Assembly: GCA_013151215.1 (NCBI GenBank)
Contig: JAADIS010000113.1
Coordinates: 1-64,000 of the forward strand
Origin: Chlorobiota bacterium
GTDB taxonomy: Bacteria > Bacteroidota > Bacteroidia > Bacteroidales > F082
Direction of reading: 5' to 3'
Length of the DNA stretch: 64,000 nt
A model generated the notes under the pieces. The model saw nothing but the letters and a program-made list of their open reading frames with translations, made no database searches and was not told the origin of the DNA. Both the position numbers and the translations under genes were made by a program. Shown one piece after another: positions 20,991 to 31,919 of this stretch. The stretch's first letter is position 1; each line of letters begins with the position of its first letter.

Positions 20991-23393
20991 TTAACGCAAT
21001 ACAGTGAATACGACTGATTTATATTCCCCGCCCTGATCTACTGCGGTGAGTTTATGCTTACCGCTTGCCGGAACGAAAGGCAGTTGGTGCCTTCTTTTCG
21101 TGATCCCGATAAGCTTGTCGTCCAAATGCCAATAGATGGTTGCATTATCATCGTGATGGCTAAGCTCGAAGATGATTTCCTTAGCCTTGTTATTTTCATC
21201 ATGCGAAACGAAGATAGTCGAGTTGGATGTGGGGTACATAAAGTCCATGCTGTTTTCTCCACCCGTTTCACCGCAGCCGCTTCTATATGGTGGAAGAGGC
21301 AGGTAGGCCGGATGCTTTTTCTTATAGTAATACTCTTGTACCGGGGGCAGGACAAACCAGTTGACAGCCATTAGCCCATCGTCGTCGGCGCATTGACGCG
21401 ATAAGCGGTATTCCTTGTTCTTATCAGTAAAGATATGTTTATGATAAGTGCATACTTTAATCGACTGCTCACTTAAGCCGCAGTCTATCAGTTCGGTATC
21501 TTCACAGAAGCGGGAAGCAGGGAGTCCGCTACGCTTACATACCTCTATTTCCTGTAACTCGTCGTAGGGAGGATAAAACTCAGTACTTTGTTTTAGGTTA
21601 TTAAAAATATCAAACATAAGGGGTGCGGCAGTTTTGGTCCCGCTCAAACCATTTCGGCCTTCGCCATCGGCATTACCAACCCAAACGCCCACAACATAAT
21701 CTGCAGTCGTGCCAATGGCCCAGGCGTCTTTATATCCGTGCGACGTCCCTGTTTTCCATGCTATTTGCGAAGATGACCCAAAGTTCTCCCAACCGGCTTC
21801 CGTCTCGGGCCTCGATACCTTTTTTAGTGCATCGTAGCAAAGCCATATCGAGGAGGCATGCAAGGGCCCAGGCTCTTCTGTCATCTTCGTATCAATTAGT
21901 TTATCAGCAAGCTCAAGCCTTAAGGGCTGATAAGCATTCCTTGGGTATTTTCCATAATTATCGTCGAAGCCCCTAAGCGTTCGGGCCATTGACGTATAAG
22001 CACCTACCAACTCATAAAGAGATGTCTCGCCCCCGCCCAAAATGAGGCTCAAACCATAATAATCGGCACTTTTGTTAAAACTCTTAAAGCCCAGCTTATT
22101 AAGCAAATATAAAAAACGTGCTATGCCATATTCCTGAAGCATATAAACTGCCGGAACATTCAATGACCTGGCAAGTGCCTGCGATGCTGGAACAGCCCCC
22201 TGGAACTCACCATTATAGTTTTGAGGGGAATAATTATCGAAATAACTCGGGATGTCCCTGACCAGGCTGTTGGGCAGAATACTTCCTTCATCTAGCATAG
22301 CAGCATAAAGAAAAGGTTTTAAAATACTTCCCGTACTCCTGTTGGCCATTGCCATATCATTATACTCGTCTTTTATCTTGAGTTTTGTCGTGGAGGAAAT
22401 ATTCCCGGCATAAGCCAGCACCTCCCCTGTTTTAACATAAGATATTATAACTGCCGCATTATTGATCCCGATATCCTGAAAGCTGTTTGCGTGACCGCTT
22501 AAAGCCGAGTTGACCATTTTCTGCAAATAAACATCGATAGTAGTAGTATGTGTCAGCCCCTTGCCCGATTTCTCGAGCTTTTGTAATAAATGAGGGCAGG
22601 TTTGTTCAAGGTCCTTGAGTTTGTCCGGGATCTCCTCAAGCACGGCCAGCTCATATTCCAGGCTATCTATAATTTGTTGGTCCATAAGGTTTTTCAACAG
22701 CTTATCCCTTTTCTTCCTTAAGCTGCTCCGGTTCCTGCCGGGATGAATTAATGCCGGGGCATTTGGCAATACGGCAAGCGTGGCGGACTCTGCCCAGCTT
22801 AGATCGCCGGCAGGTCGTTTGAAATATCGCCAGCTGGCGGCACTAAGGCCGACGACATTACCTCCAAAAGGCGCATTTGCACAATATAGCTCGAGTATTT
22901 CCTTCTTCGTATGAGTTAGTTCCAGCCCCAAGGCCATGATGCCCTCTATAGCCTTTTCCTTAATGCTCCTTGCCTTGCCTTTCCTGGCAATCCGCATCAC
23001 CTGCATGCTTATGGTGCTGGCTCCCCTGACAATTTTACCGGCCATGATATTGTCCCTTAAGGAGGTAAACACAGAAATGGGGTTTATGCCTGGGTGATAA
23101 TAAAAATACCTATCCTCAAAACTCAAGATACAAGTCTCGAACCTTTTGGGTATCAATGTTGTATCAGAAAAACGCCATTGGCCGTCAGAAGCGACCTTAG
23201 CCCCAAGTAGCCTACCCTTCCTGTCAAGGACAACGGTACTGAAACCATCGGTGAACAAGGGCCTGGGCAAAATTATCCAACCACCGATAAATAAAAGCAC
23301 AACGGCAGCCGTAAGCCACATAAAAATTTGCAATATTGTCTTTTTCAGGATTCTCATGATGCTAAAGGCCTTTTTTACTCCACCCTGACCCAA
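20991..23393 (-). CDS. pbpC: Penicillin-binding protein 1C (transglycosylase/transpeptidase)
   Basis: GT51 motifs (FEDRYFYYHPGINP, RGASTISMQVMRI), transpeptidase RSTGSILKPFLYAAML, KTGTSHGYKDAWAIG, C-terminal PbpC_C-like domain. Confidence 0.93.
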   Translation of the reverse strand: MGQGGVKKAFSIMRILKKTILQIFMWLTAAVVLLFIGGWIILPRPLFTDGFSTVVLDRKGRLLGAKVASDGQWRFSDTTLIPKRFETCILSFEDRYFYYHPGINPISVFTSLRDNIMAGKIVRGASTISMQVMRIARKGKARSIKEKAIEGIMALGLELTHTKKEILELYCANAPFGGNVVGLSAASWRYFKRPAGDLSWAESATLAVLPNAPALIHPGRNRSSLRKKRDKLLKNLMDQQIIDSLEYELAVLEEIPDKLKDLEQTCPHLLQKLEKSGKGLTHTTTIDVYLQKMVNSALSGHANSFQDIGINNAAVIISYVKTGEVLAYAGNISSTTKLKIKDEYNDMAMANRSTGSILKPFLYAAMLDEGSILPNSLVRDIPSYFDNYSPQNYNGEFQGAVPASQALARSLNVPAVYMLQEYGIARFLYLLNKLGFKSFNKSADYYGLSLILGGGETSLYELVGAYTSMARTLRGFDDNYGKYPRNAYQPLRLELADKLIDTKMTEEPGPLHASSIWLCYDALKKVSRPETEAGWENFGSSSQIAWKTGTSHGYKDAWAIGTTADYVVGVWVGNADGEGRNGLSGTKTAAPLMFDIFNNLKQSTEFYPPYDELQEIEVCKRSGLPASRFCEDTELIDCGLSEQSIKVCTYHKHIFTDKNKEYRLSRQCADDDGLMAVNWFVLPPVQEYYYKKKHPAYLPLPPYRSGCGETGGENSMDFMYPTSNSTIFVSHDENNKAKEIIFELSHHDDNATIYWHLDDKLIGITKRRHQLPFVPASGKHKLTAVDQGGEYKSVVFTVLR

Positions 23394-26300
23394 CCGCCTC
23401 CTTTAACGGCTTCTATGGTTTTATCGTACATATCGCTGCATGAGGCAGCCGGAAGATAAAACTCGCCTTTGTAGGAGGCATTTAAGAGAACGATGAACTT
23501 TTTGGTATCACCCCTGCGGAGAACAAAAAAGAAGTTTACCCTGTCGTCGCGGAAATCGACATAATCAGCGGGATCCGATTTCAGCTCGGCGCCTAAATCG
23601 AACAAACGGCTGTTTATTATTTCCCACCCAGACGGGAACACCTGGCTCAAGGCAAGATTGCGCATCCTTGAGGTCCAGTTGTTCGTAATCTTGATCTCGG
23701 CATAAAAATCAGTCCCTTGCTTAATACGTCCGGGATCGATAAGTTTTCCGTCCATATCTTTATAAAGCAGCTCCATACCAATCTTTGATTCCCTTTCGAG
23801 GGGAGCACCCATTTTTGGTATTCCCGATGCAGTTACGGTAAGAAAGATTTCTTTGGAACCTGTATTCTCGATTTTTATTTTTCCTCCGGGTTGGGCATCA
23901 AGATTAACTGAATAAATCGGCTTTCCCGTTTCTATCACGCCCGAGTTTTTATTTGCCCAAGTATAACTGAAGGATAAAGGCTCATTTTTTTTATCCTTGG
24001 CATAAAACTGGCTTATTGCACTTAACGAAAAAGCCGTTGTTTGAGTGCTATACCATCTGTTCGACTTCAAAGCCTCCGCTAGCTCGAAAACCAGCGCGAG
24101 GGCCTGCTCTCTGTCGATATAATTTAACGCATTTATGATCATTGCCTTATCCCTCAGCTCGGAACCGTAATTATAATACCAATACGAATCGTTGGGACTC
24201 AGGTATTTTATATTAGCAATTGCCTTCATGGCAATTCTCTTTTGACCAGCCAAAGCATAGGAAGCAGCAAGCTCATATTTTGCGATTGCATTTACGTTTT
24301 TTATCTCGCGCAATCGGTTCATGGCACTTATGTTAGGCTTTCCGGCCAACGCCAAGCTAAACAATCGGTATGCCTGTTGCAGGTCGTTTTTTAGCTTGCC
24401 CTTTATATCATATCGAGGCGTCCAGCTATCCGAGGCTTTCTTTTGATAGGCAATCCAATTAGTGAGCGCCTGATGTGAAACTAAATAGCCTTTCTCCTCA
24501 GCCTGAACCAGAAAATGACCTGCATAGGACGAGCCCCAGTCCGAAACCGTCGATCCACCTTGCCAATAGGAAAACCCGCCTCCTGCCATTTGCATCCTGA
24601 GAATTTTATCAATCGCAAAATTTATATTGTAGTCAACTTTATTCTTTTGCTTGTTGGTAAGCCCGACCAGCTGATTTAGATAGAGTTGCGGAAAAACCGA
24701 GGATGTGGTTTGCTCTATGCATCCGTAAGGGTAACGGATCAAATATTCGAGCCTTCTTTCAAGATTGATTTGTGGTATGGCAGAAATACTGATATTCAAC
24801 TCATTAGACCCTTTTTGCCCAATGAGTTCCGCTATGTGTGTTATAGTGGAGGCCGGCGGGATGATCTTATGCTCAACATCAAAGATCCTTTCATTGGGAT
24901 TCCTCACCTGTACTTCCAGCTCGTAATAGGCGGACTCGTTGCCTGAGCTTAGCTCTATTTTTATCTTTCCTATTCCGTTGACCTCGTCCACCGAAATATC
25001 AAAATCGAGGTCCTTCTCACCAATTTTGTCAACCTTTATCGTCTTCAGCTTATCTTTACAGATAAACATATCGTCAGGAATTAATTTGACCCTTACGTTC
25101 TTTATCTTATCGTCCAATATAAAGACCGATACGGGCAACTTCAACTTTTCGCCAGGTGCGAGAATACGAGGCAATGTTGCCAATACCATCAATGGCTGCT
25201 TTACGCTGACGGATTTATCGGTTTTGCCATAAGCACCTTGGTTCCCGGCTATCAGCATTACCCTTACCGAACCTATATAGTTCGGCATAAGCAGCTTATG
25301 CTCTGCCGTTTCACCTTTTTCCAAGCTAAAAGGCCCTAAATATGTTACTACTGCCTTGAACCTATTGGCTTTCTTTTTAGCTGGCGAGTCGTCAATTATC
25401 TCATCGCTTCCGCCTATGGCAAAGGTTTGGCTAATCTTGCCTATATAGGCCGACATGACATCGCTGAAAATATCCCATGTTTGAACGAACAGGGCCTGTT
25501 TTGCATAAAAGGAGGAATGCGGGTCGGGCGTCCTGAAATGTGTCAGGTCCAATAGCCCTTCATCGACCACGGCAATAGTATAAGTCATTTTTTCGCCGTT
25601 TTTCTCACTGACTTTTATTCCGTATGTCGAATTTGGCCTTATAGTCCCGGCCATTTCCAACTGTGGCAACAAAACACTCTTCTTGTCTTCCACCATAATA
25701 GGCACCAAGCCGTATTTCCTTATGGGAACATCCTTGACGTTTGCTCCATAGGGCTGTATTACAGAAATATAGGCGTATATATTCGGCGACATTTCCTTAG
25801 TTGCGACAAACTTGACAAGGCTTTCACCGGCAGTTGTTTCCTGCCACCAATAATCCAAGATCTTAGTGTCGCTCTCAAGACTTACCAGCATATTCGAGTT
25901 TTCGCCGGTAGGCAGGCTTATTTTAACAGTATCGCCGACACTATATTTTTCATTGTCGGTTGTCAGGCTCAATAAGGCTGCATCCTCTGCTCCTTTCCTG
26001 TTTTTCCGGCTGTACCATGATGGCCAATCCAGATAAGCTATCGATCCTGTGCTATGCCCGTTTTCGGGATCGAAGACATTTACATAAAACCTGCCCCATT
26101 CAGGATAAGAAATGTTCAAGTCGAAATCTGCTTTGCCATTTTTTGTGTCGAGCCGCGATTGATAGACTCTTCGATAATAATCCTTATTGATGTATCTGCC
26201 GGCTGAACGGCCTCCGGAACCATACCACCACGACCAGCTCATCCTATAAACTTCCACCTGCAGACCCTTAACATCCACAGGCTTGCCATTGGCATCAACT

Positions 26301-28912
26301 GTAACCACTTTGAATTTGTGGGGCTTATCAACTTCCAGATAATCGTTGCCCTCCCCGGCATCGGGTTGCAGCAGCCCGATATAATAATCGTAAGGCGAAT
26401 ATATCTTGCTTATTTGATCGATAGAAAAGTCGCCGCCTTTTTCGAATACCCTGCTCACGAAACTAACCTTCAGCTCTCCCGGCACGCGATCGAAGGAAGG
26501 CAGCTTGATATAGAAACCTTTCTCGCCACGGGAGTCTAATTCCGTATCAAGAACAACAATGTCGTCAGCCTTGAAATACCTGCCCACATCATCGAAATTA
26601 TAAGCGGGGAAATCATCAAAAGAGGTCTTAATGCTTCTTATAGTAGCATTTACCGTAGCCCGCAGGTTTCCGGCAATTCCGCCATGTAGCCAGTTCGCTT
26701 TCAGCTCAGCATGATTATCCCCCTTTTTAAGAACCTCATTATCAATAGACAAGTTTATTTTTAGCCTATTTGGTTTTATATCTTCTATCCGCAGCCTCTT
26801 GGAGAACTCAGATCCGCCATACCTAAACTTTGCTATCCACAAGCCGGTAATGTCCTCGACCGAAGTTTTTATCCTAAAGGAATAGAAACCGTTTTTATTA
26901 GTGGCAATAGTTTGTTCGCTAACTAATTTCGACAAGGGGTCGAACAGCTTTACCGACGCCGGATGCTGTTCCTGAACCTCATTGTTCATATCTTCAACCA
27001 TCATTGTCAGAAACAAGGTGTCGCCGGGGCGCCAAACTCCCCTATCGCCATAGATATAGGCTTTTATACCTTCCTTTAGCTTAATACCTTTAGTGTTGAA
27101 ACGCGAGAATGACAGTGTGCTGGCATCGCTTATTTTAAGATATGAATATTCATCGCCTCTATTGGCTATTACGAGCCAGGGTTCTTTGGTGTGCTTGAAA
27201 ACGGCAAAACCATCGCCATCGGTTTTTGTTTCCTCAAGCAATTGCTGCTGATAATTAAAAATGCTCAAACTAAGGCCGCTTATGGGCCTGGCCGTGATTA
27301 GATCAGTTGCAAAAACCTTATAATCCTTGCCATCGCCGCCTTTAAGCGTTAAGCCGATGTTTGAGGGCAAAACGTTCTTTTGGATAAAACGCTTATGATA
27401 ATAGTACGAGCCTGAGCACGGGTCATCTTTTTTATACCATTGAAAGCCTTCGGGATAATAATATTCGTCCTTATAATAATCACCCGATTGATAATAGGAA
27501 TATTCGGCGGCATCGTCTATGTCGTCCTGTTCGCACTCATAAAGCGAGTATTCTTTCTTGAATTTGATTTGAACTCTGTATACTCCTGTTTCATAACCTT
27601 TTATAAGGTTTCGCAAATCTAATTGATAAGCATTCCATTTACCGTTATTTGCCTGTTCACCGGCCATCAGCTCAAGGTTTTGAGTGCTTATGATCCCCGA
27701 AACCCTGCTTAGCTCGTATTTACCGCCAAGATTGTTCATCTGCATAAACTGCATAATGTTGTTCGCAAAAATCTTATGGACTATAACATCCACTTTCGAC
27801 AGGTTTACGGCTTCAAAAGTCAACAACCATTTGTCCTTGCCGGGCATTATTGCCCCATCGTCCAAAAAGCGGACGGCAGGCTTAAGCTGCCCGAAAAAGC
27901 CTTTCAGCACCACTTTGCCGGCTAGGTTTCTCCCCGTCTTGCTTCTTATTTCCTTGTTGATTACCACATTGATATCGCCGATAATATACTTATCCGGATA
28001 AATTAAAACCCTGTTTGCATCGATAATATATTTTGCTTCTGGCGATTCGACGATATAGATTATCCCTTTCGGGTTTAAACTTTTGTCGATGGGATCGGAA
28101 AAACTGATTTCAGCATACTGGTCAGGGCCGTTTACAAGCTTTATATCAGTTACTTCAAATATGTTCTTGGATGGTATGCGTATTTCCTTTATCCCACTGT
28201 CCTTACAATATATGCCGCTTCCGTCCCATTTAATAATCACCTTGCTTTTTTGTTCCATACGTTTAATTCCTATTATCCGGAACCCAAGTGCGTTGCCGAT
28301 GAGGTAATCAGCAAATACGATGTCGAGCTTATCGCTTTTCTGGCTGGCGCCGATGAGCGTTTTAGCTTTTTCATAATCAACTTTATCAGAGAAGTGTAAT
28401 TTCCCGTTTATATAATTAAGGTTTTCGTCCTTCTCGCTACTAGATGACAACACATCCAGGCTAACATAAAACCTGAGGGGAATTACGGAAACATCAAACT
28501 CAAAATCTTTTTTCTGCCCGTCAGGCACGACAAACAACTTGCCCATATTCAAGATTATATGATAATCCTTTCCGTTTTCGAGTGCTTTATCGGGCACAAA
28601 GGCCAACGAGGATTTGCCCCTCCAATACACCTTGCCGCCCACATTCGGCACCATCTTGAATATGTCTTCCTGGATTTGGTCGCCACCATCCTTTATAAGT
28701 TCTATATTTTTTCGGAACTCCACGATTATCTCCGAGGAGGAGGAGATATTGCCTTCCGTGGCATAATACACCAACGGGGAATATTCAACTTTCTGCCTGG
28801 ATTTGCCAGGAAGTTGTTTCCTGTCGGCATCATTGCAGGAATAGAAGCTTAGGAATATTAAAATCAAGCTTAAAACTCGTGTTGACACAGATTCTCTTAA
28901 CAGGTTGTTCAT
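23375..28912 (-). CDS. Alpha-2-macroglobulin family lipoprotein (MG1/MG2-TED-like)
   Basis: 1845 aa; lipobox LSFYSC; YIYGDRGVWRPGDTLFLT (MG2), YPYGCIEQTTSSVFPQLYL (thioester-like CIEQ), MQMAGGGFSYWQGG; next to pbpC as commonly seen. Confidence 0.92.
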   Translation of the reverse strand: MNNLLRESVSTRVLSLILIFLSFYSCNDADRKQLPGKSRQKVEYSPLVYYATEGNISSSSEIIVEFRKNIELIKDGGDQIQEDIFKMVPNVGGKVYWRGKSSLAFVPDKALENGKDYHIILNMGKLFVVPDGQKKDFEFDVSVIPLRFYVSLDVLSSSSEKDENLNYINGKLHFSDKVDYEKAKTLIGASQKSDKLDIVFADYLIGNALGFRIIGIKRMEQKSKVIIKWDGSGIYCKDSGIKEIRIPSKNIFEVTDIKLVNGPDQYAEISFSDPIDKSLNPKGIIYIVESPEAKYIIDANRVLIYPDKYIIGDINVVINKEIRSKTGRNLAGKVVLKGFFGQLKPAVRFLDDGAIMPGKDKWLLTFEAVNLSKVDVIVHKIFANNIMQFMQMNNLGGKYELSRVSGIISTQNLELMAGEQANNGKWNAYQLDLRNLIKGYETGVYRVQIKFKKEYSLYECEQDDIDDAAEYSYYQSGDYYKDEYYYPEGFQWYKKDDPCSGSYYYHKRFIQKNVLPSNIGLTLKGGDGKDYKVFATDLITARPISGLSLSIFNYQQQLLEETKTDGDGFAVFKHTKEPWLVIANRGDEYSYLKISDASTLSFSRFNTKGIKLKEGIKAYIYGDRGVWRPGDTLFLTMMVEDMNNEVQEQHPASVKLFDPLSKLVSEQTIATNKNGFYSFRIKTSVEDITGLWIAKFRYGGSEFSKRLRIEDIKPNRLKINLSIDNEVLKKGDNHAELKANWLHGGIAGNLRATVNATIRSIKTSFDDFPAYNFDDVGRYFKADDIVVLDTELDSRGEKGFYIKLPSFDRVPGELKVSFVSRVFEKGGDFSIDQISKIYSPYDYYIGLLQPDAGEGNDYLEVDKPHKFKVVTVDANGKPVDVKGLQVEVYRMSWSWWYGSGGRSAGRYINKDYYRRVYQSRLDTKNGKADFDLNISYPEWGRFYVNVFDPENGHSTGSIAYLDWPSWYSRKNRKGAEDAALLSLTTDNEKYSVGDTVKISLPTGENSNMLVSLESDTKILDYWWQETTAGESLVKFVATKEMSPNIYAYISVIQPYGANVKDVPIRKYGLVPIMVEDKKSVLLPQLEMAGTIRPNSTYGIKVSEKNGEKMTYTIAVVDEGLLDLTHFRTPDPHSSFYAKQALFVQTWDIFSDVMSAYIGKISQTFAIGGSDEIIDDSPAKKKANRFKAVVTYLGPFSLEKGETAEHKLLMPNYIGSVRVMLIAGNQGAYGKTDKSVSVKQPLMVLATLPRILAPGEKLKLPVSVFILDDKIKNVRVKLIPDDMFICKDKLKTIKVDKIGEKDLDFDISVDEVNGIGKIKIELSSGNESAYYELEVQVRNPNERIFDVEHKIIPPASTITHIAELIGQKGSNELNISISAIPQINLERRLEYLIRYPYGCIEQTTSSVFPQLYLNQLVGLTNKQKNKVDYNINFAIDKILRMQMAGGGFSYWQGGSTVSDWGSSYAGHFLVQAEEKGYLVSHQALTNWIAYQKKASDSWTPRYDIKGKLKNDLQQAYRLFSLALAGKPNISAMNRLREIKNVNAIAKYELAASYALAGQKRIAMKAIANIKYLSPNDSYWYYNYGSELRDKAMIINALNYIDREQALALVFELAEALKSNRWYSTQTTAFSLSAISQFYAKDKKNEPLSFSYTWANKNSGVIETGKPIYSVNLDAQPGGKIKIENTGSKEIFLTVTASGIPKMGAPLERESKIGMELLYKDMDGKLIDPGRIKQGTDFYAEIKITNNWTSRMRNLALSQVFPSGWEIINSRLFDLGAELKSDPADYVDFRDDRVNFFFVLRRGDTKKFIVLLNASYKGEFYLPAASCSDMYDKTIEAVKGGGWVRVE

Positions 28913-29328
28913 ATCGCAAATGTTTATTGATTAGCAGGAAAAATATAAATTTCAATATTATCTTATACGAATTTCAATGTATAATATTACAATATTTTCT
29001 GACCTGATAAATTTATAAAAAATGACATAATACTTGTTATTATCATAATCCCAGTATCTTAAAAAAGTATTCCCAAGATCGGATTTTTGTCATTTTTTAC
29101 TAAAGTGCATTTATTTTAACGTATCTGCTTCGTTGCTAAACCTTTGAAATAGACGACTATATCGTCAGGATTAGACGCCTCACATCTGCATCAAACTAAA
29201 TGCATAAATTAATCAGGCTGAAATCCAAATACGGATTTATGGTAAGTTTTTTCATAATAACTAACGGGCTGTAAGCAAGTAATATTCTAGTAGTTAAGTT
29301 AATAAATCATAAATGGCCTTTTTCCACA

Positions 29329-30963
29329 TCAATATACTTTCTCTCCATCCACATAGGTTGAAACAACTTTTGCCTTTAGCAGCTGCTCCTCCCCAGCCTT
29401 GATCAGGTCGGTATCCAGCACAACAAAATCAGCACGTTTTCCTTTTTCCAGGCTGCCTTTTTCCTTTTCGTCGAAGCTCCCCTTTGCAGGCCAAATAGTA
29501 ATTGACCTGAGCGCATCTTTCCTGTCCAGGGCGTTCTCGATTTGAAAACCGTTTTCGGGCAATCCTTTTACATCTTTCCTGATTACGGCGGCAAAAAAAG
29601 TTTTCAGCGGACTGATATCCTCTATGGGGAAATCGGTCCCGTTGACCAACCAGCCGTTCTGTCCCATCAAGTTTTTATAGGCATAAGCAGACTTCAGCCT
29701 CTCGTCCCCCAACCTTTCGTCGGCCCAGTACATATCCGAAGTACTATGTGTTGCCTGGACCGAGGGGATTATTGAGAAATCCTTGAAATAAGCAATATCG
29801 TCGGGACTAACTATTTGGGCGTGCTCCACCCTCCAGCGTTTATCGTTTCTTGATCTTAGGATTTCTGAATATGCCTTTAGCATAATACGGTTGGCCGAGT
29901 CGCCAATTGCATGCGTATTAACCTGAAATCCTGCATCATAAGCCTTCGAGCACATTTCCAGGAAATAAGATTCAGTATGCATTTGCAAACCATAATTGCC
30001 GGCATCGTCGGAATATGGTTTCAGTAATAAAGCACCTCTGCTGCCCAATGCGCCGTCGGAATATAGTTTGACCGCCGAAACGGTCAGCCTATCATAATGT
30101 TGAGGACCGATATTATAAAAATAGTCGAAATTTTCCTTATTGGGGTTTATCATGGCATACACCTTTATTTTAAGCTTGCCGTTGTCCTGGAGCCTCTTTA
30201 TCAGAAGAATATCCTGCTTGTCGAGACCTGCATCGCTTACCGTAGTAAGTCCTGCGGCAAAGCAGTTATACTGGGCCTTCATCAGCGCAAGGCTTTTTTC
30301 TTTTTCGCTGAAGCCCGGCACAGTGCTTTTTATCAAACCGGCGGCATTATCGACCAATACGCCGCTCGGCCTGCCGTTCTTTAATATTATTTCACCCCCT
30401 TTTATCTTTGTTGCCGCATTTATCCCCGCTACTTTAAGCGCATAATCATTGGCAATTACTGCATGTCCGTCAATGCGCGTCAACACTACGGGCCTGTCGG
30501 GGAAAAATTCGTTGAGCAAGCTATTGTCGGGGAACTCCTTGTGCTGCCAATCGTTCTGATCCCAGCCGCGGCCTAGGACCCATTTGGAAGGATAGCTCCT
30601 GTCATGCTCCTTTAGCCTCTCAACAACAGCATCAAAAGATCGGGTTCCAACCAAATCCGCATATTTCGTCAGCGAAATGCCATAAGACAAAAAATGGCTA
30701 TGCCCGTCGTTGAAACCAGGATATACGAATTTCCCATTTAAGTCAAGAAGGTTTTCCGAATCATAGTCCTTTAATATCCTATCATCGCCAAGGGCCAATA
30801 TTCTACCGTTCTTTATGGCCATGGCCGATGATATCGAAAAATCATCATCAAGCATATAAATCTTTGCGTTATAGATTATCAAGTCGGCGGCATTTGTTTG
30901 GGGGAAAACTGGTTTGCTCAAATAAATAATTACAAACAAGATGATTAAAGAAATATTTCGCAT
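29329..30963 (-). CDS. Secreted amidohydrolase (YtcJ-like)
   Basis: FVYPGFNDGHSHFLSYG, RGWDQNDW, VNTHAIGDSANR, WRVEHAQIVSPDD, GTDFPIEDISPL, ADFVVLDTD. Confidence 0.9.
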   Translation of the reverse strand: MRNISLIILFVIIYLSKPVFPQTNAADLIIYNAKIYMLDDDFSISSAMAIKNGRILALGDDRILKDYDSENLLDLNGKFVYPGFNDGHSHFLSYGISLTKYADLVGTRSFDAVVERLKEHDRSYPSKWVLGRGWDQNDWQHKEFPDNSLLNEFFPDRPVVLTRIDGHAVIANDYALKVAGINAATKIKGGEIILKNGRPSGVLVDNAAGLIKSTVPGFSEKEKSLALMKAQYNCFAAGLTTVSDAGLDKQDILLIKRLQDNGKLKIKVYAMINPNKENFDYFYNIGPQHYDRLTVSAVKLYSDGALGSRGALLLKPYSDDAGNYGLQMHTESYFLEMCSKAYDAGFQVNTHAIGDSANRIMLKAYSEILRSRNDKRWRVEHAQIVSPDDIAYFKDFSIIPSVQATHSTSDMYWADERLGDERLKSAYAYKNLMGQNGWLVNGTDFPIEDISPLKTFFAAVIRKDVKGLPENGFQIENALDRKDALRSITIWPAKGSFDEKEKGSLEKGKRADFVVLDTDLIKAGEEQLLKAKVVSTYVDGEKVY

Positions 30964-31115
30964 GATATTACATTTTTTGATTACTTTGTTAATTCAATAG
31001 CTCCTATAGTCTTTATTTCTCGCAAAGCCTTAAAATGCTTATTACGGCAATGATGATATTTCATTATTTATTTTGCAATTATAAGAATATCTGCATGTTA
31101 CAAAGCCTCAACAAA

Positions 31116-31919
31116 CTATTGACAATTATTAGCCCCACTTACTATTTCAAAGCTTAAGCTTTCCCTGTTAAAGACAATCCCGTCCTTATCGAAATACTCG
31201 TTTATCAGTCCTGATCTTACCATTTCATTTGGTTCACCGCTAATGAATTTCCCGTCAGGCGACAACAACCAGATCTTATCGGAAAAACGCAATGCCGACT
31301 CTATATCATGGGTCGTCAACAAAACGGATTTGGACTTATTATAAGTCAGCTTCCTAAGCATCCTCATTATGCCCAGCTTACCGGGGGAATCGATAAATGC
31401 GGCCGGTTCGTCAAGGATGATCAGAGGCGTATCCTGTGCTATTGCCCTAGCAATGAGAACTCTTTGTTTCTCGCCATCGCTAAGCTGCGAAAATACCCGG
31501 TTCTCAAAAGATCTCAACTTCATTATTTCAATTGCTTCCTTTATTTTGCGGATATCATTGTCGTTTAAGCTGCCCATCGCACTTCCGTGCGGAAACCTCC
31601 CGAGCGACACCAGCTCGCTTACCTTTAAAAACGCGTCATCAATTTTGTCAGTTAAGACAACGGAGACTATCTTCGATAGCTCATTTACATTTATATCTTT
31701 AAAATCCACATCATCGAAGGTTATTTGTCCGGAAACAACTTTTTGCATCCCCAATATAGAGCGGATGAGCGTTGTCTTACCGCTACCGTTCAAGCCCAAT
31801 ACGCTAACAAACTCCCCCTTTTCGACATAAGCGTTTTTTATATGATGCAGTATCCTCTGGTTTTTCTTCCCGACGAAATATGCCGTTTTCAAATCATGTA
31901 TTTGTAAAACCCGACTCAT
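31116..31919 (-). CDS. Iron/siderophore/cobalamin-type ABC transporter ATP-binding protein
   Basis: Walker A GLNGSGKTT, signature LSDGEKQRVLIARAIAQ, Walker B PLIILDEPAAF. Confidence 0.92.
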   Translation of the reverse strand: MSRVLQIHDLKTAYFVGKKNQRILHHIKNAYVEKGEFVSVLGLNGSGKTTLIRSILGMQKVVSGQITFDDVDFKDINVNELSKIVSVVLTDKIDDAFLKVSELVSLGRFPHGSAMGSLNDNDIRKIKEAIEIMKLRSFENRVFSQLSDGEKQRVLIARAIAQDTPLIILDEPAAFIDSPGKLGIMRMLRKLTYNKSKSVLLTTHDIESALRFSDKIWLLSPDGKFISGEPNEMVRSGLINEYFDKDGIVFNRESLSFEIVSGANNCQ

